Part shown: one piece after another, positions 26,485 through 34,279 of the stretch
Numbering within the stretch: position 1 is the first letter of the stretch
Layout of the letters: each line of letters begins with the position of its first letter
Assembly (NCBI RefSeq): GCF_025376885.1
Contig: NZ_JAHUBR010000001.1
Span: 2,294,001 to 2,358,000, forward strand
DNA length: 64,000 nt
Source: Pseudoruegeria sp. SHC-113
GTDB taxonomy: Bacteria; Pseudomonadota; Alphaproteobacteria; Rhodobacterales; Rhodobacteraceae
Direction of reading: 5' to 3'
The notes under the pieces: generated by a model
The model's database searches: none
What the model saw: the letters and a program-made list of their open reading frames with translations, nothing else
Told to the model about the DNA's origin: nothing
Translations under genes and position numbers: made by a program

Positions 26485-27696
26485 TTAGAACGAAACCGGC
26501 CCGTCCAGCTCGTGCACCTGCCATGGCAGGCCTTGGGTGTTGAGCATGTCCATGAAGTCATCCGGATCGAGCTGCTCCATGTTCCAGACACCCGGCGCGA
26601 CCCAATTGCCCTTCAGCACCTGCGCCGCGCCGATCATCGCCGGCACTCCCGTGGTGTAGGACACGGCCTGACTGCCGACTTCCCGGTAGCATTCCTCGTG
26701 GTCGCAGATGTTGTAGATGTAATAGGTCTTCTCGCCCGAGCCATCCTTGGCCTGCCCCGTGGCGATGTCGCCGATGCAGGCCTTGCCCTTGGTTTCGGCG
26801 CCCAGATCGCCGGGATCGGGCAGCAGGGTTTTCAGGAACTGGATCGGGATGATCTCCTTGCCGTCATGCATCACCGGATCGATCCGCGTCATGCCGACGT
26901 TCTGCAGCACCTTGGCGTGCATGATGTAGGCGTCGCCGAAGGTCATCCAGAAGCGCGCGCGCTCGATCTCGGGAAAGTGGGTGGAGAGGCTCTCCAGTTC
27001 CTCGTGATACATCAGGTACATGTTCTTGGGCCCGATGCCGGGGAAATCGAACTCCACCTTATGGGTCATCGCCGGGGTGCCGATCCATGCCCCGTTCTCC
27101 CAATGCCGCGCCTCAGAAAGAACTTCGCGCAGGTTGATCTCGGGGTTGAAGTTGGTGGCGAACTCCTGATCGTTGCTGCCGCCATTGGCGTCCAGCACGT
27201 CGATCTGGCGGATGGTGGCGAGCTTGTGCTTCTTGAGCCATGTCGCGAACACGCTCGTCACGCCCGGATCAAAGCCCGAGCCGAGGATCGCGGTGAGCCC
27301 GGCTTCCTTGAAGCGGTCCTGATAGGCCCATTGCCAGTGGTATTCGAACTTGGCCTCATCCTCGGGCTCGTAGTTGGCCGTATCAAGGTAGTTGCAGCCC
27401 GCCTCAAGGCAGGCATCCATCAGCACCAGATCCTGATAGGGCAGCGCGAGGTTCACCAAAAGCTCCGCCCCGGTTTCCTTGATCAGGGCCACGGTGGCGG
27501 CCACGTCATAGGCATCCAGCGCCGCTGTCGCGATCTCCACGCCGGTGCGCTCCTTCACCGATTTGGCAATCGCGTCGCATTTGCTCTTGGTGCGGCTGGC
27601 CAGCGTGATCTCGGTAAAGATATCGCTGTTCATCGCCATCTTGTGCACGGCAGCATGGGAGACGCCCCCTGCCCCAACGACCAATGTCTTGCCCAT
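26485..27696 (-). CDS. Carboxy(nor)spermidine synthase (saccharopine dehydrogenase family)
   Basis: A 403-aa NADPH-dependent oxidoreductase. It begins MGKTLVVGAGGVSHAAVHK, a Rossmann motif, with LVNLALPYQDL and CNYLDTANYE typical of carboxynorspermidine dehydrogenases. It condenses putrescine or diaminopropane with aspartate semialdehyde to give the carboxy-triamine that NspC decarboxylates. The ATG at 27696 has a perfect AAGGAGGG site, so I reject the longer frame. It lies 23 bp after speA. Confidence 0.93.
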   Translation of the reverse strand: MGKTLVVGAGGVSHAAVHKMAMNSDIFTEITLASRTKSKCDAIAKSVKERTGVEIATAALDAYDVAATVALIKETGAELLVNLALPYQDLVLMDACLEAGCNYLDTANYEPEDEAKFEYHWQWAYQDRFKEAGLTAILGSGFDPGVTSVFATWLKKHKLATIRQIDVLDANGGSNDQEFATNFNPEINLREVLSEARHWENGAWIGTPAMTHKVEFDFPGIGPKNMYLMYHEELESLSTHFPEIERARFWMTFGDAYIMHAKVLQNVGMTRIDPVMHDGKEIIPIQFLKTLLPDPGDLGAETKGKACIGDIATGQAKDGSGEKTYYIYNICDHEECYREVGSQAVSYTTGVPAMIGAAQVLKGNWVAPGVWNMEQLDPDDFMDMLNTQGLPWQVHELDGPVSF

Positions 27697-27719
27697 GGTA
27701 TACCCTCCTTGAGGCTGGT

Positions 27720-29609
27720 TCATTCGTAGTAGGTGTAGCCTTCGATGCTCTCACGGTAGGCTGCCATCAGCGCCTTGCGTTCGCTGGCATCGAGCTTCTT
27801 GGCCGAGGTCGCGCCATCCACCATCTTGCGGAAGGCGGCGATGCAATCCTTCGGGTCGTATTCCACGTAAGACATCACCTCGGCGATGGTGTCGCCCTCC
27901 TGCTCGTGCAGCAGATCAAACCCGCCGTCTTCGCGCAGCTCGATGGTGGCCACGTTGGTGTCGCCAAAGAGGTTGTGCAGATCGCCCAGCGTTTCCTGAT
28001 AGGCGCCCACGAAGAAAACGCCGAGGTAATAGGGGCGATCCTCCGGCAGGCTGTGGACAGGGAGCGAGGGCGAAATGCCGTCGGCGAGGATGAAGCGATC
28101 AATCTTGCCGTCGGAATCGCAGGTGATGTCCGACAGCACCACGCGGCGGTCCGGCTCCATGTTCAGATCCTGCAGCGGGATGATCGGGTGCAGCTGGTCG
28201 ATCGCCCAGACATCGGGCAGCGACTGGAACAGCGAGAAGTTGCAGTGGTAGATGTCGGCGAGCTTTTCCAGCTGCGCCTCGATCTCGTGGGTCGTTTCGA
28301 TCTTGGGCGCGAGCACCTTGATGCGGGCCATCAGTTCCAGATAGATCCGCTCCGCCCGCGCCATCTGGCGCAGGGTAATATAGCCGCGCCGGAACATGGC
28401 GCGCAGCTCGTCGCGGTAGAAGGTGCTGTCGTTCAGGCACTCCTGCAAGCGCTCCGGCGTGAGATAGGTTTTCACGGCGGCCAGATCGACGATCAGGTGG
28501 TGATCGTCGGGCTGCGGCTCCTCTGCCGAAGGCGCATCGTAATGGGTGGCCTCCAGCACGTTGAAGATCAGCATCGAGGAAGTGGCAACCACTGCGCGGC
28601 CGCTTTCGGTCACCAGCGTCGGGTGCTCCACCCCGGCCTCATCCAGCGCATAGGCAACGGTTTCCACTACGTTGGTGCAGTATTCCTCCACCGAGTAGTT
28701 CACGCTGTTTTCGCTGGCGATCTTCTCGCCGGTGTAATCCACGCCAAGGCCGCCACCGAGATCCAGATGGGTCAGCTCCGCGCCCTCGCCCGTCAGCTCG
28801 GTGAAATAGCGGCAGGCCTCGTTCACGGCGCGGCGGACGTCGTTCACATCCGGCACCTGCGAGCCGAGGTGGCTGTGCTGAAGCTTGAGGCAATGCAGAA
28901 GGCCTTCGTCCTTCAGCTTGTCCACAACCTGCATCAGCTGATCGGTGTTCATGCCGAAGCTCGAACGATCGCCCGAGCTTTCCGCCCAGTTGCCGCCGAT
29001 CCGGTGGGTGAGCTTCACGCGCACGCCCAGCAGAGGCTCCTCGCCCAGCTCGCGCACCACATCGATCACGGTATCGAGCTCCTTCGCGCTCTCCAGCACG
29101 ATCACCGTGTTGAACCCCAGCTTGCGCGACAGGATCGCCAGCCGGATGAACTCCGCATCCTTCACGCCGTTGCAGACGATCAGCGCATCCTCGGCCAGCT
29201 GATGGGCCAGCGCGATCACCAGCTCTGGCTTGGAGCCCGCCTCAAGCCCGTAGGCATAGGGGCGGCCAAATTCGACGATCCGGTCCACCACCTGCGCCTG
29301 CTGGTTCACCTTGATCGGAAAGACACCCCGGTAGCTGCCGCGATAGCCAGACCGCGCGATAGAGTTGCGAAACCCCTCGTTGATGCGCTTGATCTCGGCT
29401 TCCAGAAAGGCCGTCACCCGCAGCACCAGCGGCGCCTGAATGCCGCGCGCCTCAAGATCGTGAACGATCCCCGGCAGGCTGATCTGCGGCGCGTTCTCCT
29501 GCAGCGGGTTGGTGAGCGCGATTTCGCCCTCTGCTGTCACGCTGATCAGCCCATGGCCCCAACGATCAAGCCCGTAGATCTCGCTGGCGAAATCGGTCTT
29601 TTTACCCAA
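27720..29609 (-). CDS. speA: Biosynthetic arginine decarboxylase SpeA (TTG start)
   Basis: A 629-aa PLP enzyme, arginine to agmatine plus CO2. The PLP lysine lies in VFPIKVNQQAQVV, and other family blocks are GLEAGSKPEL, HLDLGGGLGVDY and ESGRAVVATSSMLIFNV. The best start is TTG at 29609: GGAGG lies about 7 nt upstream, no ATG or GTG fits, and the resulting N-terminus (then GKKTDFASEIYGLDRWG) matches the family. It is the first gene of the polyamine operon, with a promoter at 29646-29673. Confidence 0.93.
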   Translation of the reverse strand: MGKKTDFASEIYGLDRWGHGLISVTAEGEIALTNPLQENAPQISLPGIVHDLEARGIQAPLVLRVTAFLEAEIKRINEGFRNSIARSGYRGSYRGVFPIKVNQQAQVVDRIVEFGRPYAYGLEAGSKPELVIALAHQLAEDALIVCNGVKDAEFIRLAILSRKLGFNTVIVLESAKELDTVIDVVRELGEEPLLGVRVKLTHRIGGNWAESSGDRSSFGMNTDQLMQVVDKLKDEGLLHCLKLQHSHLGSQVPDVNDVRRAVNEACRYFTELTGEGAELTHLDLGGGLGVDYTGEKIASENSVNYSVEEYCTNVVETVAYALDEAGVEHPTLVTESGRAVVATSSMLIFNVLEATHYDAPSAEEPQPDDHHLIVDLAAVKTYLTPERLQECLNDSTFYRDELRAMFRRGYITLRQMARAERIYLELMARIKVLAPKIETTHEIEAQLEKLADIYHCNFSLFQSLPDVWAIDQLHPIIPLQDLNMEPDRRVVLSDITCDSDGKIDRFILADGISPSLPVHSLPEDRPYYLGVFFVGAYQETLGDLHNLFGDTNVATIELREDGGFDLLHEQEGDTIAEVMSYVEYDPKDCIAAFRKMVDGATSAKKLDASERKALMAAYRESIEGYTYYE

Positions 29610-29645
29610 GTCAAACCCTCCGGCAGCACAGGAAACAGGGCCGCG

Positions 29646-29673
29646 TTCATACAATGGATTCACACGCTTGCAA
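29646..29673 (-). promoter_or_regulatory. Putative sigma-70 promoter of the speA operon
   Basis: On the minus strand, TTGCAA (29668-29673) and TATGAA (29646-29651) are separated by 16 bp. Transcription would start about 30 nt before the TTG codon. The -35 lies in an 8-bp palindrome, CTTGCAAG. Confidence 0.5.
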
Positions 29674-29718
29674 GGGTTTTTCACACCCGGCGAGCTTCCA
29701 GCATACCCCCTGCGCGGC

Positions 29719-29747
29719 TTGACGCAACCGCTGCCGAATGATAGTGA
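29719..29747 (+). promoter_or_regulatory. Putative promoter of the TetR-led CoA operon
   Basis: TTGACG (29719-29724), 17-bp spacer, TAGTGA (29742-29747). The operator-like inverted repeat begins at the very next base, so bound repressor would block initiation. Confidence 0.5.
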
Positions 29748-29769
29748 AACATGAGTCACCATTCATGTT
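29748..29769. promoter_or_regulatory. Putative TetR-type operator, AACATGA-N8-TCATGTT
   Basis: A 7-bp perfect inverted repeat around an 8-bp spacer, starting directly after the -10 and 38 bp upstream of the tetR start codon. The same arrangement (AACATGA-N8-TCATATT) occurs after the -10 of the livK-type gene (39172-39193). The ATGA...TCAT core is of the type bound by TetR regulators of CoA metabolism. Confidence 0.6.
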
Positions 29770-29806
29770 GGTGAAAGGCATCCCAAGCGCAAGGCACAGC
29801 CGCCAT

Positions 29807-30397
29807 ATGACCGAGATCCAGCTCCCCAAAACCAAGCGCGGACGGGCGCGGCGCGAACAGATCCTGCGGGCTGCCGAAAAGGTCTTTGGCCGCCTCGGCT
29901 TCACCGATGCCTCGATCTCCGACATCACCACCGAGGCGCAGACGGCGCAGGGCACACTCTACATCTACTTCTCCGGCAAGGAAGAGATCTTTTCCCAGCT
30001 CGTGGCCGAGATGGGCGATCTGACCCGCGAACGCATCGCGCAGGCGGTGGCCGGCAGCCCCTCCCGGCTTGAGGCCGAAAAACGCGGGCTTGAGGCCTTC
30101 CTGCAGTTCGTCGCCGAGCGGCCCGAGTTGTACCGTGTGGTGGAGGAAGCCCGTTTTGTCGATCCGCAGGCCTATCACGATTACTTCTCCCGCTTCGCGC
30201 AGGCCTATCAGGATCAGCTTGAAGCCGCCGAGGCCGATGGCGAGATCCGCGCAGGCAATGCCGAGGTCCGGGCCTGGGCGCTGATGGGCATGGCCAAGAC
30301 ATTGGGAGAGCGCTACGTGCTCTGGGATCCCAAGGCCGATGTGCGCGCCGTGGTGGAAGATGCGTTCGACCTGATCGAAAACGGGCTGCGCAAATGA
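29807..30397 (+). CDS. TetR-family transcriptional regulator
   Basis: A 196-aa repressor. The N-terminal helix-turn-helix spans REQILRAAEKVFGRLGFTD and DISDITTEAQTAQGTLYIYF-type sequence (ISDITTEAQTAQGTLYIYF in this protein), a good match to the family. The remainder is a ligand-binding helical domain. The ATG at 29807 is preferred because upstream in-frame starts would place the operator inside the gene. It heads an operon with enoyl-CoA hydratase, acyl-CoA synthetase and MaoC-like genes (4-bp overlap with the next), so the ligand is probably an acyl-CoA from that pathway. Confidence 0.92.
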   Translation: MTEIQLPKTKRGRARREQILRAAEKVFGRLGFTDASISDITTEAQTAQGTLYIYFSGKEEIFSQLVAEMGDLTRERIAQAVAGSPSRLEAEKRGLEAFLQFVAERPELYRVVEEARFVDPQAYHDYFSRFAQAYQDQLEAAEADGEIRAGNAEVRAWALMGMAKTLGERYVLWDPKADVRAVVEDAFDLIENGLRK

Positions 30398-31206
30398 GCT
30401 GCAGCGCGCCCCTTGTGACTTTTGAGCTTCTAAAGCAGGAAGGTGGCGCGCCCTTTGGCGTGGTCAGCCTGAACGCACCCGCAAGCCACAACCGGCTCAC
30501 GCCCGCCCTTCTGGCGGATTTCAACGCCGCGCTTGATAGGGCCGAAACCGCAGGCGCAGCGGTGCTCTTGATCCGCGCGGAAGGGGCGCAATTCTGCACC
30601 GGCGGCGATGTCTCCCTGTTTCTCGCCGCCGCGCGGGAAAACCGCGCCGAGACCTTTGCCGACACGCTTGTGGGCGCGCTGCACGCCCTGCTGCTGCGCC
30701 TCATCGCCTTCCCCGGCCCCGTGATCACCTGCGCTCAAGGCGCGATCACCGGCGGCGGCGCAGGGCTGCTCTTTGCCGCCGACGTGACCCTGCTCTCCGA
30801 GGACGCCTTCCTGCAGCCCTACTACGGCACGGTCGGCTTCGCGCCCGACGGGGGCTGGACGGCCCTGCTGCCCGGCCGCATCGGCGCGCAGGCTGCGGGC
30901 CAATGGCTGCTGCAGGACAGGCGCGTCACCGCCCATGAGGCCGCGCAGCTTGGCCTCAGCAGCGCGCCCTGTGCCGCCGAAACCCTTTCTAATGCCGGGT
31001 ACGCCCTGGCGCGGAGCCTCAGCCAGCCAGCCCGCCTGCACACGGCCCGTGCCACCAAAGCCCTACTCTGGACAGAAGCCGCGCAAGCCGCCGCGAAGGC
31101 CGGCCTCGCCGCTGAGCAGGCCGCCTTCCGCGAAGCCATCGCCCGCCCGCACACCCGCGCCGCGATGGAGGCCTTCTGCAGCCAGAGGCAGACCGCCGAT
31201 GTTTGA
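30394..31206 (+). CDS. Enoyl-CoA hydratase/isomerase family protein
   Basis: A 270-aa crotonase-fold protein. The N-terminal VVSLNAPASHNRLTPALLADF is the usual entry, GAQFCTGGDVSLF holds the first oxyanion-hole glycine region, and AQGAITGGGAGLLFAADVTLLSED is the family signature. The position usually taken by Glu in GGG-containing hydratases is not obvious, so isomerase or another crotonase activity is possible. It overlaps tetR by ATGA and the synthetase gene by 8 bp. Confidence 0.88.
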   Translation: MSCSAPLVTFELLKQEGGAPFGVVSLNAPASHNRLTPALLADFNAALDRAETAGAAVLLIRAEGAQFCTGGDVSLFLAAARENRAETFADTLVGALHALLLRLIAFPGPVITCAQGAITGGGAGLLFAADVTLLSEDAFLQPYYGTVGFAPDGGWTALLPGRIGAQAAGQWLLQDRRVTAHEAAQLGLSSAPCAAETLSNAGYALARSLSQPARLHTARATKALLWTEAAQAAAKAGLAAEQAAFREAIARPHTRAAMEAFCSQRQTADV

Positions 31207-32698
31207 CACCATCCCCGACATGGCCGCCAAACGCGCCGAGCTTAGCCCAGAGGCAACCGCGTTTATCGACATGGGCACCGGCAGGCAGTGGAGTTTCGCG
31301 CAGATCGAGGCCGAAGTGGGCCGGATCGCCGCCGGGCTCGTGACAGAGCTTGGCCTTGCCCCCGGAGATCGCCTTGGCGTGCTCTGCCACAACCGAGCCG
31401 AGTTTTTCATCCTGCTGATGGCCTGCCAGCGCGCGGGCGTGATCCTTGCGCCGCTGAACTGGCGTCAGCCCCCGGCAGAGCTCGCGCCCGTGGCACAGCA
31501 GATCGGCCTGCGCCACCTGCTGCATGATGCCCCCTGCGCCGCCACCGCCGAAAGCCTCGCCGCCACGCTTGGCTTGCAAACCGTCGCTTTCGACGGCCCC
31601 GCCTATGCCGCCCTTCGCAGCCATCCGCCCCTGCCGCCGCGCATGGTGGACGCCACCAAGCCCTGGTATCTGCTTTTCACCTCCGGCACCACCGGCACGC
31701 CCAAAGCCGTGATCCAGACGGCGCGGATGTGCTGGGCCAATACAGTCAACATCGGGCAGGCCATCGGGCTGACAGGCGCGGACACTTCGGTGAATTTCCT
31801 GCCGCTCTTTCACACCGCCGGGATCAACCTCTACACGATGCCCCTGTTCCTGTCGGGCGGGCGCAGCCACATCTTCCCCAAGTTCGAACCGGCCGACCTG
31901 CTGGCGCTGCTGGCCCAAGGCGAGATCACCCAGTTCTTCGGCGTGCCCGCGATCTTTCAGGCCTTCTCGCTCTCGGCGGATATGGCGCAGGTGGATTGGT
32001 CCGCCCTGCGCATGGGCTGCGGCGGCGCCCCCCTGCCCGAGCCGCTGATCCAGGTCTTCGCCGAGCGCGGCTGCCTGATCTGCAACGGCTTCGGCATGAC
32101 GGAAACCGGCCCCACCGCCTTCCTGATGGACGCCGCCAGCGCTGCGCGCAAGATCGGCTCCGTCGGCAAGGCGCAGATGCTCACCGAGGTGCGGCTTGAT
32201 GGCGTCGCCCAAGGCGAAACAGGCGCGGGCGAAGTGCAGATGCGCGGCCCAGCGATCACGCCCGGCTATTTTGAGAACGCTGAAGCCACGCAAGCCGCTT
32301 TCACCCCAGATGGCTGGCTCAAATCCGGCGACATCGCGCAGCGAGATCGTGAGGGCTATTACGCCATCGTGGACCGCATCAAGGACATGTTCATCTCCGG
32401 CGGCGAGAACGTCTACCCGGCAGAAGTGGAGCGCGTGCTGAACCACCACCCCGACGTGCTGGAGGCCGCCGTGATCGGCGTGCCGGATGCACAGTGGGGC
32501 GAGGTTGGCGCAGCGTACCTGATCCCGCGCGCAGGCCGCACACCGGATCTGGCCGCCCTGCCCGGCTGGTGCCGCGAACGGCTCGCCGCCTACAAGATCC
32601 CGAAAAGCTTCACCCTTGTCGAAGATCTCCCCCGCACCGCCGCCGGCAAGGTCCGCAAACCCGATCTGAAGGATCTGCACAAATGCCCGAACCCCTGA
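31199..32698 (+). CDS. AMP-dependent acyl-CoA synthetase (class I adenylate-forming)
   Basis: A 499-aa ligase that activates a carboxylic acid to its CoA thioester. The P-loop is LLFTSGTTGTPKAV, followed by NGFGMTETGP (motif A5), SGDIAQRD-type hinge DGWLKSGDIAQRD and the catalytic lysine in PRTAAGKVRKPDL. The 'YYAIVDRIKDMFISGGENVYP' hinge block is also intact. The ATG at 31199 overlaps the hydratase stop. The aliphatic, alicyclic or aromatic nature of the substrate cannot be read from these motifs. Confidence 0.92.
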   Translation: MFDTIPDMAAKRAELSPEATAFIDMGTGRQWSFAQIEAEVGRIAAGLVTELGLAPGDRLGVLCHNRAEFFILLMACQRAGVILAPLNWRQPPAELAPVAQQIGLRHLLHDAPCAATAESLAATLGLQTVAFDGPAYAALRSHPPLPPRMVDATKPWYLLFTSGTTGTPKAVIQTARMCWANTVNIGQAIGLTGADTSVNFLPLFHTAGINLYTMPLFLSGGRSHIFPKFEPADLLALLAQGEITQFFGVPAIFQAFSLSADMAQVDWSALRMGCGGAPLPEPLIQVFAERGCLICNGFGMTETGPTAFLMDAASAARKIGSVGKAQMLTEVRLDGVAQGETGAGEVQMRGPAITPGYFENAEATQAAFTPDGWLKSGDIAQRDREGYYAIVDRIKDMFISGGENVYPAEVERVLNHHPDVLEAAVIGVPDAQWGEVGAAYLIPRAGRTPDLAALPGWCRERLAAYKIPKSFTLVEDLPRTAAGKVRKPDLKDLHKCPNP

Positions 32699-33042
32699 CC
32701 CTGCGCTGGGTGCCCAGCCAGGCCGATTTCGACGCCTTCGCCCGCATTTCCGGCGATGATAACCCGATCCACATGGACCCGGGTTTCTCCGCCCGGACCC
32801 GCTTCGGGCGCACCGTTTCTCACGGGATGCTGATCTACAGCAAGTTCTGGGGCCTGCTGCGCAACGCCCATCCGCAGGCGCGGCAGTTCTCCCAAAGCAT
32901 GATGTTTCCCAACCCTTCCTTCACCGAAGAGCCGCTCGTGCTGGACATCACCTTTCCCGCCGCCACCTCCGCCCGCTTCCGCGCCACGCGGGAAGCCACG
33001 GGCGAAGAGGTCTTCCTTGGCGAAGCGGAGGTCGCGCTGTGA
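32683..33042 (+). CDS. MaoC-like hot-dog hydratase with intact catalytic motif
   Basis: A 119-aa single hot-dog domain. The R-hydratase motif is visible as SGDDNPIHMD, followed by SARTRFGRTVSHGML. Asp and His of this motif activate water for enoyl-CoA hydration. It overlaps the synthetase 3' end by 16 bp and the next gene by 4 bp (GTGA). Such small domains usually dimerise, here perhaps with the neighbouring 120-aa homologue. Confidence 0.87.
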   Translation: MPEPLTLRWVPSQADFDAFARISGDDNPIHMDPGFSARTRFGRTVSHGMLIYSKFWGLLRNAHPQARQFSQSMMFPNPSFTEEPLVLDITFPAATSARFRATREATGEEVFLGEAEVAL

Positions 33043-33401
33043 AAACTGGAGATATCGCCGAACAAAGCCGCCGCTTCACCGCGCAGGACATGGTAGATTT
33101 CGCCACGCTTGCAGGTTTGAACACGGCCCCGGATCACGTGCCCGAACCGCTGATCGCAGCGCTGTTTTCCCACCTGCTGGGAGTCGAACTTCCCGGCCCC
33201 GGCACGAACTACCTGAAGCAGGACATCCGCTACCTTTCAGCGGCCCCACTTGAGTCCACCGTCACCGCACGGGTGGAAATCACCCGCCTGCGCCCGGAAA
33301 AACACCTCGTTGATCTTTGGGCCACGGCCCGTAGCGAAGATGGCACCCTCATTGCCGAAGGCCGCGCCCTCGTGCTCGCAAAAGACACCGGAAGACTTTA
33401 G
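33039..33401 (+). CDS. MaoC-like hot-dog protein lacking the catalytic motif
   Basis: A 120-aa hot-dog domain that resembles the preceding protein in fold cues (LLGVELPGPGTNYLKQDIRYL matches the usual dehydratase 'lpG...l.q.l.f' block). The expected GDxNPxHxD motif is replaced by GLNTAPDHVPEP, so no canonical Asp/His pair is present. It starts with GTG in a GTGA overlap. It may be the non-catalytic half of a heterodimer, or a thioesterase-like relative. Confidence 0.8.
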   Translation: MKTGDIAEQSRRFTAQDMVDFATLAGLNTAPDHVPEPLIAALFSHLLGVELPGPGTNYLKQDIRYLSAAPLESTVTARVEITRLRPEKHLVDLWATARSEDGTLIAEGRALVLAKDTGRL

Positions 33402-33402
33402 A

Positions 33403-33514
33403 GCGGGGCTCCGCCCCGCACCCCGGGATATTTTCCGTCAGAAGATGGGGCCCCCTTCCTCTCGCACCAAATACCTCGGGGGGAGTCCTGAAAGGACGGG
33501 GGGCAGCGCCCCCC
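33403..33514. repeat. Hairpin-rich intergenic element between convergent genes
   Basis: Three small perfect stems occur in 112 bp: GCGGGGC-TCC-GCCCCGC (33403-33419), GTCCT-GAA-AGGAC (33485-33497) and GGGGGGC-AGC-GCCCCCC (33498-33514). The middle contains an AT-richer block (GATATTTTCCGTCAGAAG). The layout resembles the dispersed intergenic repeats of Rhodobacterales, from general knowledge. It separates the MaoC-like gene from the convergent hydrolase gene and could terminate both. Confidence 0.6.
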
Positions 33515-34279
33515 CTACCCGATCCGGGCCAGGAAGGCCGCCACGGATTGCGCAAAAGCCTCAGGCTCTTCCAGAAGGGGCGAATGACCAGAGGCTTCGA
33601 AGACCTCCGGCGTGGCTTGCGGGGCTTGGGACTTGAGCCAATCGGCAACAGCCAGCGGGTAGACGCGGCTGCGCACCCCGGCAAAAAGGCTCCAGGGCAA
33701 GGTGAGGCTGGGGATGAGCGGGCGCGCGTCCATTTCGATGAGCGAGCGCCACATCTGCACCATTTTTTGCGGGTCCTGCGCACGGATCTTGGCGATCAGT
33801 TCGGAGGCACAAGGCACGTCGCGCAGGTTGCGCCCCTCTGCGAACATGCCCTTGGCCAGCACCGGGGCGCTGGCGTGCCAATCCGCCGCGAAGCGGGCTG
33901 TGGCGGCTGCGATGCGCGCCTCAGACTGGCCTTTGAGGCCCAGCGGCCAGTCCGGCGTGCAGGTGATGCGCGGGCTCATGTCCACCGTGATCAGCCCGGC
34001 CACGCGGGCCTGACCATGATCCTGCAGGTAACGCCACGTCGCCGCCGCGCCCATGGACCAGCCGAGCAGGACGACCGGCCCCTGGATCTCTTCCAGCTGC
34101 GCCTTGATGAATGCACTGCAGCCTTCGAGCGTGGCAGCGTATTGCGGATCACACCCCCCGTGCCCCGGCAGATCCGGCGCCAGCACCTGCGCGCGCCCTT
34201 CAAGGCGGCGCGCGAGATCGGCGAAGAGGCTGCCGTCCATCGTCCAGCCGTGCAGGCAGAGGAGCGTGGGCAGGCTCAC
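33515..34279 (-). CDS. Alpha/beta hydrolase
   Basis: A 254-aa hydrolase. LCLHGWTMDG contains the oxyanion-hole HGW, the nucleophile elbow is LGWSMGAAAT (Ser), and the catalytic histidine is in SGHSPLLEEPEAF. The sequence PDLPGHGGCD is also typical of BioH-like enzymes. The GTG start at 34279 overlaps the livM stop (GTGA), so it is the last gene of the ABC operon. It may cleave an ester of the imported compound. BioH-like activity is the main alternative. Confidence 0.87.
   Translation of the reverse strand: MSLPTLLCLHGWTMDGSLFADLARRLEGRAQVLAPDLPGHGGCDPQYAATLEGCSAFIKAQLEEIQGPVVLLGWSMGAAATWRYLQDHGQARVAGLITVDMSPRITCTPDWPLGLKGQSEARIAAATARFAADWHASAPVLAKGMFAEGRNLRDVPCASELIAKIRAQDPQKMVQMWRSLIEMDARPLIPSLTLPWSLFAGVRSRVYPLAVADWLKSQAPQATPEVFEASGHSPLLEEPEAFAQSVAAFLARIG

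Noticed and set aside
29610-29660. Leader peptide or riboswitch ahead of speA
   Set aside because: The leader is only about 30 nt from the predicted start and no conserved aptamer-like folding or short frame with stop was found.
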